Assembly: GCA_022821145.1 (NCBI GenBank)
Contig: JAJEEE010000033.1
Coordinates: 1 to 64,000, forward strand
Reading direction: 5' to 3'
Length of the DNA stretch: 64,000 bases
Origin: Acidobacteriota bacterium
Lineage (GTDB): Bacteria; Acidobacteriota; Terriglobia; 20CM-2-55-15
The notes under the pieces were generated by a model. The model did no database searches. It was not told where the DNA came from and saw only the letters and a program-made list of their open reading frames with translations. Both the position numbers and the translations under genes were made by a program. This document shows positions 17,407 to 25,594 of this stretch, one piece after another (positions within the stretch are counted from its first letter, which is position 1; each line of letters opens with the position of its first letter).

Positions 17407-19797
17407 ATGATCGGCGCCGCGGCTGAAATCGTGCGCGAGACAAGAGTCGCGCTGAAGGGCCTGGGACGCCGTGGCCTCTTTACCGTTGCGGCTGTTTCGA
17501 CGTTGGCGTTCGGCGTCGGTGTTACGGCGGCCATGTTCGCGTTCGTCGACGCGGTCGTCATGCGGACCGTACCGTATCCCGATCCGGACAGGGTCGTTTC
17601 TCTGGGACCGGTGTCGGACTACGAATTCGAAAACGTCGTCTCCGTCAACTCGGCGTTTCAGGCGGTAGCCGCCACCCGAACCATCAACGTGAACGCACGA
17701 CACGGAGAATACGCCCAGATGCTGAATGCCCGGGCCGTGACGGGTGGATTCTTCGATGTCCTTGGCGTCACGCCGGTGCTCGGTAGAAGCTTCAGCGCGG
17801 ATGAATTCGCGGTATTGTCCCGGATCGGTAACGCGGCCATCATCTCCGAGGGCCTCTGGCGCGATTGGTTCGGCGGAGACCCGGACGTTCTCGGGCAGAC
17901 AATTGCGGTCAACGGAGCAACCGATCCGACAGATCTCATCTCGATGGGACATGTCGTCGTTGTCGGCGTTCTGTCGAGCCGATTCGAGTTTCCGGTCGAT
18001 CCGTATGGCGCTCGCTTTGACCTGCTGCTTCCGTTTCGCGTCGATCCCGACCGGCAGCCGCGCGTTTTGGCGTCGGGTCTGGCGCGGCTTCGCCCGGGTG
18101 TCACCGCGGCCGCTGCGCAGCTCGAGTCGGACCAGCGCGCGGCCCTGATTCGACAGTACTATCCGGATTTCGATCGCCGAGCGAGTGTCTCGGGACTTCG
18201 CGACGATGTCCTGGAAGCCGACTACTCGAAGGCCCTTCTGTTTCTGTTGGCGGCCGCGGGCCTGGTATATCTACTTTCGGTCGCCAACGTCACGAATCTC
18301 TTTCTGTCGCAGACCCTTTCACGAACCCGTGACGTACTCACCCACTCTGCCCTTGGGGCGGGCCGAACCCGCATACTGCGTAGATTCGTCGTCGAAGGAA
18401 TTCTGATCGGGGTCGTTGGCGGTTTGTCCGCCGTTGCCGTGGCCACCGGTCTGATTCGCATCGGCCGCCGCTTCGTACCGCCGGAGATACCGTACGCCGA
18501 AGATGTCCATGTAAGCTGGACGGTACTGCTGTTCTGCATCGTGCTCGCCACGGTCGGGGGCGTCATGGTCGGTCTCGCAGCCGGCGCCCGGGTCCTGAAA
18601 CGCTCAGCATTCGAGACACTCCGCGTTGGAGGGGCCGCCGGATGGGGCCGCGTTTTCGGCCGAGTCATGCCTGCCCTTGTCACGTTGCAGCTTGCGGTCG
18701 CGTTGATCCTTCTCGTCGCTTCAGGCCTTCTCTTGAAGAGTTTCGTTCGGCTGACCAGCGTCGACCTCGGATTCGATCCGTCGAACGTGATCGTCGCGAG
18801 AATGTACGACATCGTGGTTCCGTATCCGCTGCAACCCGACCGTTGGAGGCGGGTCTACGGCGACGCCATGGAGCGCGTTCGCGCCATGCCCGGAGTCGAG
18901 TCCGCCTCGTTCAGCCGCAGGTTGTTGGTGGATGGCGCTCCCCAGAGGCGTGCGTTGCGCGTCGATGGCGACCTGATCATGGCCGAGAGCAACCTGGTGA
19001 GTGACGGTTACTTCCGGACGATGGGGATTCCCATACTGGACGGACGCGACTTCGAGCGCGACGAGGATGCTCCCGTGGCTGTCGTCAGCGAGGCCTTGGC
19101 CCGGCAAGCGTGGGGCGAGGCCGACGTCGTCGGGCGCACTATCGTCGTCGGGCGCACTCTTGACACGTACGCCGTGATCGGCGTCGTCGGTGATGTTCGC
19201 GCCCGGGGATACGACGACGACGTCACGGGCATGCTCTACAGTTCTTTCGTCAGGCGTCCACGGAACGGCGCGATCGTCGTCAAGACGACGGGCGATGCGA
19301 CCATGCTGGCCGGGAGTATCGGGGACGAGTTGAGCGATGTCGACGATGCGTTGCCCCGACCGGAACTGGAGACGATGTCTGGATACGTCCGCGATTCCGT
19401 TCTCTTCGCTCGAGTTCGCACGACGCTCATCGGCATGTTCGCGGTTCTGGCGACGGGAGTGGCGGTGCTGGGAATCTACGGCGTGACGTCGATGATCCTG
19501 CGCCAGAGAAGAGGCGAGGTCGCGATCCGAATCGCCATGGGCGCCACGACCGGTGACATCGTGTGGCTCTTCGGCCGCCATGGACTCCTGTGGACGTCCG
19601 TCGGCATCGGCATCGGACTGATGGCTTCGTACGTGTCGGTCCGATCCTTGTCGGCGTTCGTCTTCGGTATCGAGACAACGGACGTTCCGACGTTTGTTGC
19701 CGGTGCGGTCTCCCTAGCGGCCGCTGCCGGCGCCGCGACTCTTGTCGCGGCGTTTACGCAGTCCCAGGTGAGTCCGTCCGATCTCCTCCGATCTTGA
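17407..19797 (+). CDS. ADOP-type ABC transporter permease
   Basis: 796 aa, the usual ADOP length. It begins with a cytoplasmic stretch and helix (FTVAAVSTLAFGVGVTAAMF), then VPYPDPDRVV. The duplicated MacB_PCD-FtsX architecture is visible, with the second FtsX marked by VLGIYGVTSMILRQRRGEVAIRIAMG. It is more divergent from its neighbours than the pair at 25595/28093. It lies 223 bp after the previous permease; that gap shows no sigma-54 site. Immediately downstream is the wreck of another ADOP gene. The substrate is unknown. Confidence 0.9.
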   Translation: MIGAAAEIVRETRVALKGLGRRGLFTVAAVSTLAFGVGVTAAMFAFVDAVVMRTVPYPDPDRVVSLGPVSDYEFENVVSVNSAFQAVAATRTINVNARHGEYAQMLNARAVTGGFFDVLGVTPVLGRSFSADEFAVLSRIGNAAIISEGLWRDWFGGDPDVLGQTIAVNGATDPTDLISMGHVVVVGVLSSRFEFPVDPYGARFDLLLPFRVDPDRQPRVLASGLARLRPGVTAAAAQLESDQRAALIRQYYPDFDRRASVSGLRDDVLEADYSKALLFLLAAAGLVYLLSVANVTNLFLSQTLSRTRDVLTHSALGAGRTRILRRFVVEGILIGVVGGLSAVAVATGLIRIGRRFVPPEIPYAEDVHVSWTVLLFCIVLATVGGVMVGLAAGARVLKRSAFETLRVGGAAGWGRVFGRVMPALVTLQLAVALILLVASGLLLKSFVRLTSVDLGFDPSNVIVARMYDIVVPYPLQPDRWRRVYGDAMERVRAMPGVESASFSRRLLVDGAPQRRALRVDGDLIMAESNLVSDGYFRTMGIPILDGRDFERDEDAPVAVVSEALARQAWGEADVVGRTIVVGRTLDTYAVIGVVGDVRARGYDDDVTGMLYSSFVRRPRNGAIVVKTTGDATMLAGSIGDELSDVDDALPRPELETMSGYVRDSVLFARVRTTLIGMFAVLATGVAVLGIYGVTSMILRQRRGEVAIRIAMGATTGDIVWLFGRHGLLWTSVGIGIGLMASYVSVRSLSAFVFGIETTDVPTFVAGAVSLAAAAGAATLVAAFTQSQVSPSDLLRS

Positions 19798-19805
19798 CGG
19801 CAGGT

Positions 19806-20660
19806 CGGGCAGTTTGGCGGGGAGGAAGTGAGAACGCCCGGAGCGAGGACGCACGCGCCGGGGCGCCCCCGACGGCGATCATCAGCGACGGTTTGTGGAG
19901 GAATCAGTTCGGGTCCGACCCCGAGATCATCGGCCGCCTGATCCGTCCGCGCCCCAGCACAGGAACTTTGGGCGGTCTGGAGTATCCACCGCTGGAGATC
20001 GTCGGAGTGCTTCCCCGGGACTTCCGGTCACCGGCCGATCTGGAGGCGCGGGACATATGGACCGTTTCGGATCCGATCGTTTCCCGCACAGGCCTGGAGT
20101 TGGCGTGTCTGCCCGCGGTGGAGAGCAGCCTGTCGATTCACGCCGCCGCCGGCGCGGGCCGCGGCCGGCTGGCCCGAATCACGATGGCGCGGTCCGTACT
20201 GTTGTGCCTGGCCGGGGGGCTGATGGGGATGCTGCTGGCCATCGCGGCGCACGATCTCGTGTCGGCGAATCCGCCCTTGAGTTTCCCGCGGCAAGTGGAC
20301 ATTCGCATGGAGTCCGGCGTGCTGCTGTTCTCGTTCGGCTTGTCGGTTGTCTGTTCGCTGTTGATCGCTTCCGTGCCGGCGATCCGCGCGTCGCGTCCCA
20401 ACCTGGGAGCCCTGCTGGCCAGCGCCGACCGTTCGACGACGGAGAGCCGCGGCCGTCGGGGTTTCCTGAACGTGTTGACGGCGGTTCAGTGCGGTGTCAC
20501 GCTTGTGCTCGTCTTCGCTGCGGGTTTATTGATACACACATTCTGGATCCTGACCGCGATCGACACGGGATTCGATCCCGATAATCTCATGGCGTTTTCC
20601 GTATCGTTGCCGGGCGACTATTCGGTGGTCGCTCGGCAGAACGCGCTCGAGCGGGCCAAG
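19806..20660 (+). pseudogene. Remnant of an ADOP-type permease
   Basis: The reading frame preserves recognisable ADOP pieces in order: GAPPTAIISDGLWRNQFGSD, then LEIVGVLPRDFRSPADLEARDIWTV. An abrupt jump near 20075-20145 skips roughly 150 residues of the family, then GAGRGRLARITMARSVLLCLAGG, AIRASRPNLGALLASA and LTAIDTGFDPDNLMAFSVSLPGD follow. The N-terminal third and the whole second half are missing, and the following lipoprotein gene begins where the second periplasmic domain should continue. No start codon with a ribosome site serves it. It is interpreted as a deletion-ridden pseudogene. Confidence 0.75.
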
Positions 20661-20667
20661 GAGTGTC

Positions 20668-21273
20668 ATGCAGCGCACAGTCTGTCTTTTCGTCGTTTTG
20701 ATCGCGCTGGTCGTTTTTGGTTGTGCACGCGTTACGGTCGACGAACCGATCGGCGCCGCGGCCGTTCCGCTCGATCCCGATCGGTGGGAAGGCGCGTGGC
20801 AGGTCATCGGCAGGGGTGACAGGGATGTCGCTCTCGTTGAAGTCGTGGATCCGGACAACGGCGTGCTCCGCGTCCAGGGTTACCCCGTCCGGACCGCGGA
20901 CCTGATCGTGCATCTCCGTTCGCACGGAACCGGCGTGTTCGCCAACTATCGACTCGCAGCCGCTCCCGACGATGGTCCGTACGATTGGGTCCGAGTCGAT
21001 CTCGGCGACGAGCGCGTTCTGTTCTGGGAACCTGTCACCGCGCGTTTCGCAGAGCTGGTGCGGGACGGACTCTTGCCCGGGACGGTCAGCGAACGGACCC
21101 CAAGTGCGACCGGGCCCGGGAACGTGATCATGGACGTGGACCTGATGGGACTCGAACCGGTCCACGTCGATCGGATCGCGTCGTCGGAACAGGGTTCGTT
21201 GTTCGGTTGGGAAGAGCCGGTGATCCTGATCCGTTCGGATCGCCTCGTGGACGCGTCAACCGTGACGCCGTAA
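20668..21273 (+). CDS. Hypothetical lipoprotein
   Basis: 201 aa. The signal peptide ends in a lipobox (ALVVFGC, Cys19), so it is predicted to be lipid-anchored. AAGGAG lies about 7 nt upstream of the ATG. The mature part is a compact beta-rich acidic domain (WEGAWQVIGRGDRDVALVEV, DWVRVDLGDERVLFWEPV) of no family I recognise. It sits between a permease pseudogene and a secreted CarboxypepD_reg gene, within the transporter array, so an envelope role is likely but not shown. Confidence 0.75.
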   Translation: MQRTVCLFVVLIALVVFGCARVTVDEPIGAAAVPLDPDRWEGAWQVIGRGDRDVALVEVVDPDNGVLRVQGYPVRTADLIVHLRSHGTGVFANYRLAAAPDDGPYDWVRVDLGDERVLFWEPVTARFAELVRDGLLPGTVSERTPSATGPGNVIMDVDLMGLEPVHVDRIASSEQGSLFGWEEPVILIRSDRLVDASTVTP

Positions 21274-21458
21274 CGACCCGACCGCCCGGAGGCCCGCATC
21301 TGGAACGGGAGGCCGGTTCACCGCCTACCGATTCATCCGGAGGCCCGTCTAAGTTTACGCGCCAGTCGGGAATCGGGGCTGGGAACCGGTCGCGCGCGCC
21401 GAGTGCCCACTTCTCGTGTGGAGCGCAGACAACCTGCTCGTCGGGGGAGATTCGAAGC

Positions 21459-23180
21459 ATGGTCACAGCCGGTCTGCTCGCGGCCGTGTTGGCGTGGGGC
21501 GGTGCGCAGTCGGAAGCCGTCTCGACCGCGGGCGCGGCCGTCTTCGAGGGTATCGTGGCGGCCGCCGGGTCCGGACAGCCCATCGACAACGCACGCATCA
21601 CGATGCGCCGCGTCGATGCCGCCATCGACTCCCCCGGCGCGCTGACGGTCCCCGTGGCGACCGATGCTCAAGGCCGTTTCCGGGTCACCGGTATCGAGCC
21701 GGGACGGTACCAGGTTACGGCGGAAGCGGAAGGGTTCATCGCGGCGTCGTTCGGCGCGCGCACGGCCGGTGGGCGGGGGATGACGATCGCCGTCGCCGAG
21801 AACGCGCACCTGAACTTGCCCTTTCGGATGATCCCGAGCGGCGTGATCACCGGGCGTGTCTTCGACCCGTCCGGCCGACCCGTCGCCGGCGCGCGCGTCC
21901 AGGCGCACGTCGTCCGTTACACGCGCGGCATCCGTGAACTGGAGCCGTTGACCTTCCGTGCGCTCCGAGCCAGCCTGGCGGTCGTCCCCTCGGCGTCCGG
22001 CACGAACGATCTTGGGGAGTACCGCCTCTACGGGCTGCCTCCCGGCGAGTACTACCTGAGCGCAACGGTCCGGCGGCCGGAACGCCTGCCGTCCGTAGCC
22101 GATCTCTCTTCGCGATCCGAAGAGCCGATGTCCATCTCGGGCGCTATCACGACGCCGCAGGGAACTGTGTCCACCGTCTTCACCACATCGGATATCACCT
22201 ACAGCGACATCTTCTATCCCAACGCGGTCGATCCGGCGTACGCCGCCCCGGTCGCGCTGGGTCCGGCCCAGGAGTTGCGGGGGGTGGATTTCCGATGGAG
22301 CCCCGCCGAGATGCGATCGATCAGCGGGGCGATCTCCGGTTCCGGCCGCGACCCGGACGTGTACATGCGGAGACGCGGGGCGGCGACGTTCGTCGAGTTG
22401 CGGAACCGGGGCGGGCCGGGGCAGCTTCGCGTCGACGGGATCGCGCCGGGCTCGTACGAGCTCACGGCCCTCGTGACCGGCGCCGGCGCGCTCTTCGCCG
22501 TGACCCACGTCGATGTCGTGGACCGCGACGTCGAGGGCGTCAGCCTCGAACTGGCTCCGGGGACCGTCATCGGCGGCCGCGTGCGCGCCGACGTGGCGGA
22601 CCCCGGCGCGCTGGAACTGGAAGAGCTCTGGCTCACGGTCACCCCGCTGGTGCGCGAGTCCTCATCCGCCCTTGTCCGAATCGATGCGCAGGGCGCGTTC
22701 GTGATTCGGAACGTCGGGCCCGTGAGCTATCGGCTGTCCGTGAACGGGTTGCCGGAAGGCGTCTACGTCCAATCCGCCGTGATGGGCGGGACCGACGTCC
22801 TCAACGGCCGGCTCACGATGCCTCCCGGCGACCAGCCGATCGAGATCCGGCTGGGCGATGGGGCCGGCCGCGTCGCCGCCGTCGTCACCGACGCGGCGGG
22901 GCGGCCCGCCTGGAGCTCCCTGGCCGTCCTGGTCCCGGAGCCGCCCCGCCGATCGCGCAGCGACCTGTACTTGAACGGGGTCACCGATCAGGACGGCCGG
23001 CACGTCTGGGGCTCCGTGCCGCCCGTCGAATACAAATTGTTCGCATGGCAAACGATCGATGACGGCGCATATGAGAACGGGGAGTATATTCGGCCGTACG
23101 AACGTTACGGCGTCCCCGTCAGCGTCGCGCGAGGCGGGTCGGTCACCGCGCGTGTCCGAGAGATCCCGGGGGACCGATAG
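21459..23180 (+). CDS. Secreted carboxypeptidase-regulatory-like domain protein
   Basis: 573 aa from the ATG at 21459, which has GGGGGAGA 8 nt upstream. A short signal peptide (VTAGLLAAVLAWGGAQS) leads into FEGIVAAAGSGQPIDNARI ... DAQGRFRVTGIEPGRYQV (~25-85) and ITGRVFDPSGRPVAGARV ... LGEYRLYGLPPGEYYL (~125-195). A last module near the C-terminus ends DQDGRHVWGSVPPVEYKLF. Same architecture as the proteins at 10418 and 12168; all three lie near ADOP permeases. It is probably an extracytoplasmic scaffold or sensor module. It precedes the sigma-54-driven macA operon. Confidence 0.85.
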   Translation: MVTAGLLAAVLAWGGAQSEAVSTAGAAVFEGIVAAAGSGQPIDNARITMRRVDAAIDSPGALTVPVATDAQGRFRVTGIEPGRYQVTAEAEGFIAASFGARTAGGRGMTIAVAENAHLNLPFRMIPSGVITGRVFDPSGRPVAGARVQAHVVRYTRGIRELEPLTFRALRASLAVVPSASGTNDLGEYRLYGLPPGEYYLSATVRRPERLPSVADLSSRSEEPMSISGAITTPQGTVSTVFTTSDITYSDIFYPNAVDPAYAAPVALGPAQELRGVDFRWSPAEMRSISGAISGSGRDPDVYMRRRGAATFVELRNRGGPGQLRVDGIAPGSYELTALVTGAGALFAVTHVDVVDRDVEGVSLELAPGTVIGGRVRADVADPGALELEELWLTVTPLVRESSSALVRIDAQGAFVIRNVGPVSYRLSVNGLPEGVYVQSAVMGGTDVLNGRLTMPPGDQPIEIRLGDGAGRVAAVVTDAAGRPAWSSLAVLVPEPPRRSRSDLYLNGVTDQDGRHVWGSVPPVEYKLFAWQTIDDGAYENGEYIRPYERYGVPVSVARGGSVTARVREIPGDR

Positions 23181-23396
23181 GAAGGAATCACGGTGCGGCG
23201 GATGGGAGGTACATCGGAGTGTCGTCGAAATCCTGGGTCGTTCGGTACAACGTCCCACCACGGTCCCGACATGGCGCATCGGCGGGCGTCGTTGTGCGGG
23301 TTCACTGCCCGTATTCGAAACCGTGCGTCCCGATTCCGAACACCCGACACCGCGCGCGGAGGCGAGTCCGATCTTCGTCGCGAGTCGGCAGGTCAT
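23181..23396. other. Intergenic region, no gene seen
   Basis: No ORF here has a ribosome site or protein-like sequence on either strand. The regulatory elements for the downstream macA-like gene occupy the right part of the same 367-bp gap (23397-23467). Confidence 0.5.
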
Positions 23397-23425
23397 CGCA
23401 AGTTGTTGTTGCGTGGGTACTTGCG
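23397..23425. promoter_or_regulatory. Inverted repeat, candidate activator site
   Basis: CGCAAGT (23397-23403) and ACTTGCG (23419-23425) are perfect inverted arms around a 15-nt spacer. The inner arms and the spacer length (CAAGT-N15-ACTTG) are the same as at 14604-14632, and the centre is 42 bp upstream of the -24 GG. Confidence 0.7.
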
Positions 23426-23450
23426 CGCCTGACACGCACGAGTTCGCCGG

Positions 23451-23467
23451 TTGGCATGCGGTTTGCA
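23451..23467 (+). promoter_or_regulatory. Sigma-54 promoter of the macA-like operon
   Basis: TTGGCATGCGGTTTGCA has GG at 23453-23454 and GC at 23465-23466, the obligatory 12-bp spacing. The core TGGCATG-N4-TTGCA is identical to the promoter at 14657. Expected start of transcription is near 23478, about 70 nt before the GTG of the adaptor gene. Confidence 0.82.
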
Positions 23468-23547
23468 CTGTGGAGTTCGCGGACGTGGCCGGTGCTCTGC
23501 GCCGTTGAAAGTCGACGCGCGGCGCGGCCGAAACGACTGGAGGCACG

Positions 23548-24798
23548 GTGGACATAGCCAGACCCGACCGACTGCGGGCGAAACGGATCCGGCGCGTGTT
23601 GTACGGCTTTTTGGCCGTCGTCGTCGTGGGCGGCGTGTCGATGGCCGTGTCGCGGCTGGAGCCGGCGGCCCCGTCCGTGGAGGCGGCGACGGTCTACACC
23701 GACACGGTCCAGCGCGGGGAGATGGTGCGGCAGGTGCGCGGGATCGGGCGGCTGGCGCCGGAGGAGATCCGGTGGATCCCGGCCACGACCTCCGGGATCG
23801 TGGAGCGGATTCTGGTGCAGCCGGGCGTGGAGGTGACGCCCGACACGGTGATCGTGGAGTTGAGCAGCCTGGAGCTGGAGCAGCAGACGCGGGACGCGGA
23901 GTTGCAGGTGGCGGCGGCCGAGGCGGGTCTCGAGAACCTGCGCGTGCAGTTGGCCAGCACGCGGATCGACCGTGAGGTGACGGCGGCGCAGGTCGAGGCG
24001 GACTACCGGCGTGCGCAACTGCGTTTCGAGGCGGATTCCGAGCTGGCGGCCAGCGAACTGTTGTCGAGTCTGGACCTGGAGTTGTCGCGGATGGCGGCCG
24101 ACCAGGCGCGCGACCGGTACGACATGGAGCAGGAACGCCTGGCGATGGTCGACGCGGCGCAGGAGGCGCAGTTGGCGGCCGAGCAGGTGCGGTTGGATCA
24201 GTTGCGGATTCTCTACGACCTGCGGCGGGGGCAGTTGTCGCGGTTGCAGGTGCGGGCCGGGGTGTCGGGCGTGCTGCAGCAGGTGCCGGTGGAAGTGGGC
24301 GCGCAACTCGGTCCGGGGACCAACATCGCGCGGGTGGCGGATCCGGAGCGCCTGATGGCGGAGCTGGAGATCGCCGAGACCCAGGCGCGCGACGTGCAGG
24401 TGGGGCAGTACGTGTCCATCGACACGCGGAACGGGATCATTCCGGGGACGGTGACGCGCGTGGATCCGGCCGTCCTGGAAGGGACCGTGCGCGTGGACGT
24501 GCGGTTGGACGGCGCACTGCCGAGGGGCGCGCGGCCGGACCTGAGCGTGGACGGGACGATCGAGATCGAGCGGCTGGAGAACGTCATTTACGTGGGGCGG
24601 CCGGCCTACGGGCAGGCCGACAGCACGGTGGGACTGTTCCGGATGACGGCCGACGGGCACGCCGAGCGGACGCGCGTGCGGCTGGGACGGGCCTCGGTGA
24701 GCACGATCGAGGTCGTGGAAGGGCTCGACGTGGGTGACGAGGTGATCCTGTCGGATATGTCGCAGTGGGACGAGTTCGACCGGGTGCGGTTGAACTGA
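23548..24798 (+). CDS. MacA/HlyD-family periplasmic adaptor subunit
   Basis: 416 aa, GTG start. A single N-terminal membrane helix (~16-36, VLYGFLAVVVVGGVSMAV) anchors it. The barrel-sandwich half-motif GIVERILVQPGVEVTPDTVI is at ~88-107, followed by a long coiled-coil hairpin (~115-235, rich in E, Q, A, R, L). The returning half SGVLQQVPVEVGAQLGPGTNI follows, then beta-barrel and membrane-proximal domains. It would bridge an inner-membrane MacB-type transporter to an outer-membrane channel. It is the first gene of an operon with the ATPase (28 bp later) and permeases, downstream of a sigma-54 promoter. Confidence 0.92.
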   Translation: MDIARPDRLRAKRIRRVLYGFLAVVVVGGVSMAVSRLEPAAPSVEAATVYTDTVQRGEMVRQVRGIGRLAPEEIRWIPATTSGIVERILVQPGVEVTPDTVIVELSSLELEQQTRDAELQVAAAEAGLENLRVQLASTRIDREVTAAQVEADYRRAQLRFEADSELAASELLSSLDLELSRMAADQARDRYDMEQERLAMVDAAQEAQLAAEQVRLDQLRILYDLRRGQLSRLQVRAGVSGVLQQVPVEVGAQLGPGTNIARVADPERLMAELEIAETQARDVQVGQYVSIDTRNGIIPGTVTRVDPAVLEGTVRVDVRLDGALPRGARPDLSVDGTIEIERLENVIYVGRPAYGQADSTVGLFRMTADGHAERTRVRLGRASVSTIEVVEGLDVGDEVILSDMSQWDEFDRVRLN

Positions 24799-24826
24799 GA
24801 TTGGACGGACGAACGGGGAGGACGGC

Positions 24827-25552
24827 ATGACGGAAACGGCTCCGGTGATCGAGATGCGAGGCGTGTCGAAGGTGTTCCTGACCGACGAAGTGGAAACGCA
24901 TGCGCTGGCGGGAGTGGACTTGCGGGTCGAGCGGGGCGAGTACGTGGCCGTGTCGGGCCCCTCGGGGTGCGGGAAGTCGACGCTGTTGTCGATCATGGGG
25001 TTGCTGGACTCGCCGACCGAGGGCCACTACGCCCTGAACGCGCGGGACGTGTCGGATCTGAAGCACTCCGAGCGGGCGCGGATCCGGAACCGGGAGATCG
25101 GGTTCATCTTCCAGGCGTTCAACCTGATCGGGGACCTGACCGTGTACGAGAACGTCGAGTTGCCGCTGACCTACCGGGGCATGCCGTCCTCGGAGCGGCG
25201 GAAGGCCGCGCTGGAGGCGCTGGAGCGGGTGGAGATGTCGCACCGGCTCAAGCACTATCCGTCGCAGTTGTCGGGGGGCCAGCAGCAGCGCGTGGCCGTG
25301 GCGCGCGCCCTGGGTGGGTCGCCGTCCATCCTGCTTGCGGACGAGCCGACCGGGAACCTGGACTCGAAGAACGGGGAGGCGGTTATGGCGCTGCTGGGCG
25401 AGCTGCACCAGGAGGGTTCGACGATCTGCATGGTGACGCACGACCCGCGCTACTCCCGGCACGCCGGCCGTGAGATCCACCTCTTCGACGGCGCCATCGT
25501 CGATCCCTCCCACATGGACGACGGCGCGCATTCGGAGCTGGTCCCGCAGTAA
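24827..25552 (+). CDS. ABC transporter ATP-binding protein, MacB/LolD type
   Basis: 241 aa, a complete ATPase: Walker A GPSGCGKST (~44-52), Q-loop FIFQAFNL, signature LSGGQQQRVAVARAL, Walker B ILLADEPTGNLD and switch His in MVTHDPRYSRHAGR. This subclass powers mechanotransmission-type FtsX/MacB permeases. It is the only ATPase gene in a window with five intact ADOP permeases, so it may serve several of them. GGGGAGGACGGC precedes the ATG. It is co-operonic with the adaptor upstream and the permeases downstream. Confidence 0.95.
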   Translation: MTETAPVIEMRGVSKVFLTDEVETHALAGVDLRVERGEYVAVSGPSGCGKSTLLSIMGLLDSPTEGHYALNARDVSDLKHSERARIRNREIGFIFQAFNLIGDLTVYENVELPLTYRGMPSSERRKAALEALERVEMSHRLKHYPSQLSGGQQQRVAVARALGGSPSILLADEPTGNLDSKNGEAVMALLGELHQEGSTICMVTHDPRYSRHAGREIHLFDGAIVDPSHMDDGAHSELVPQ

Positions 25553-25594
25553 GCGTCCGGGGATCCCGGAGGTCGTATCGGGAGGGCGCTCGAC

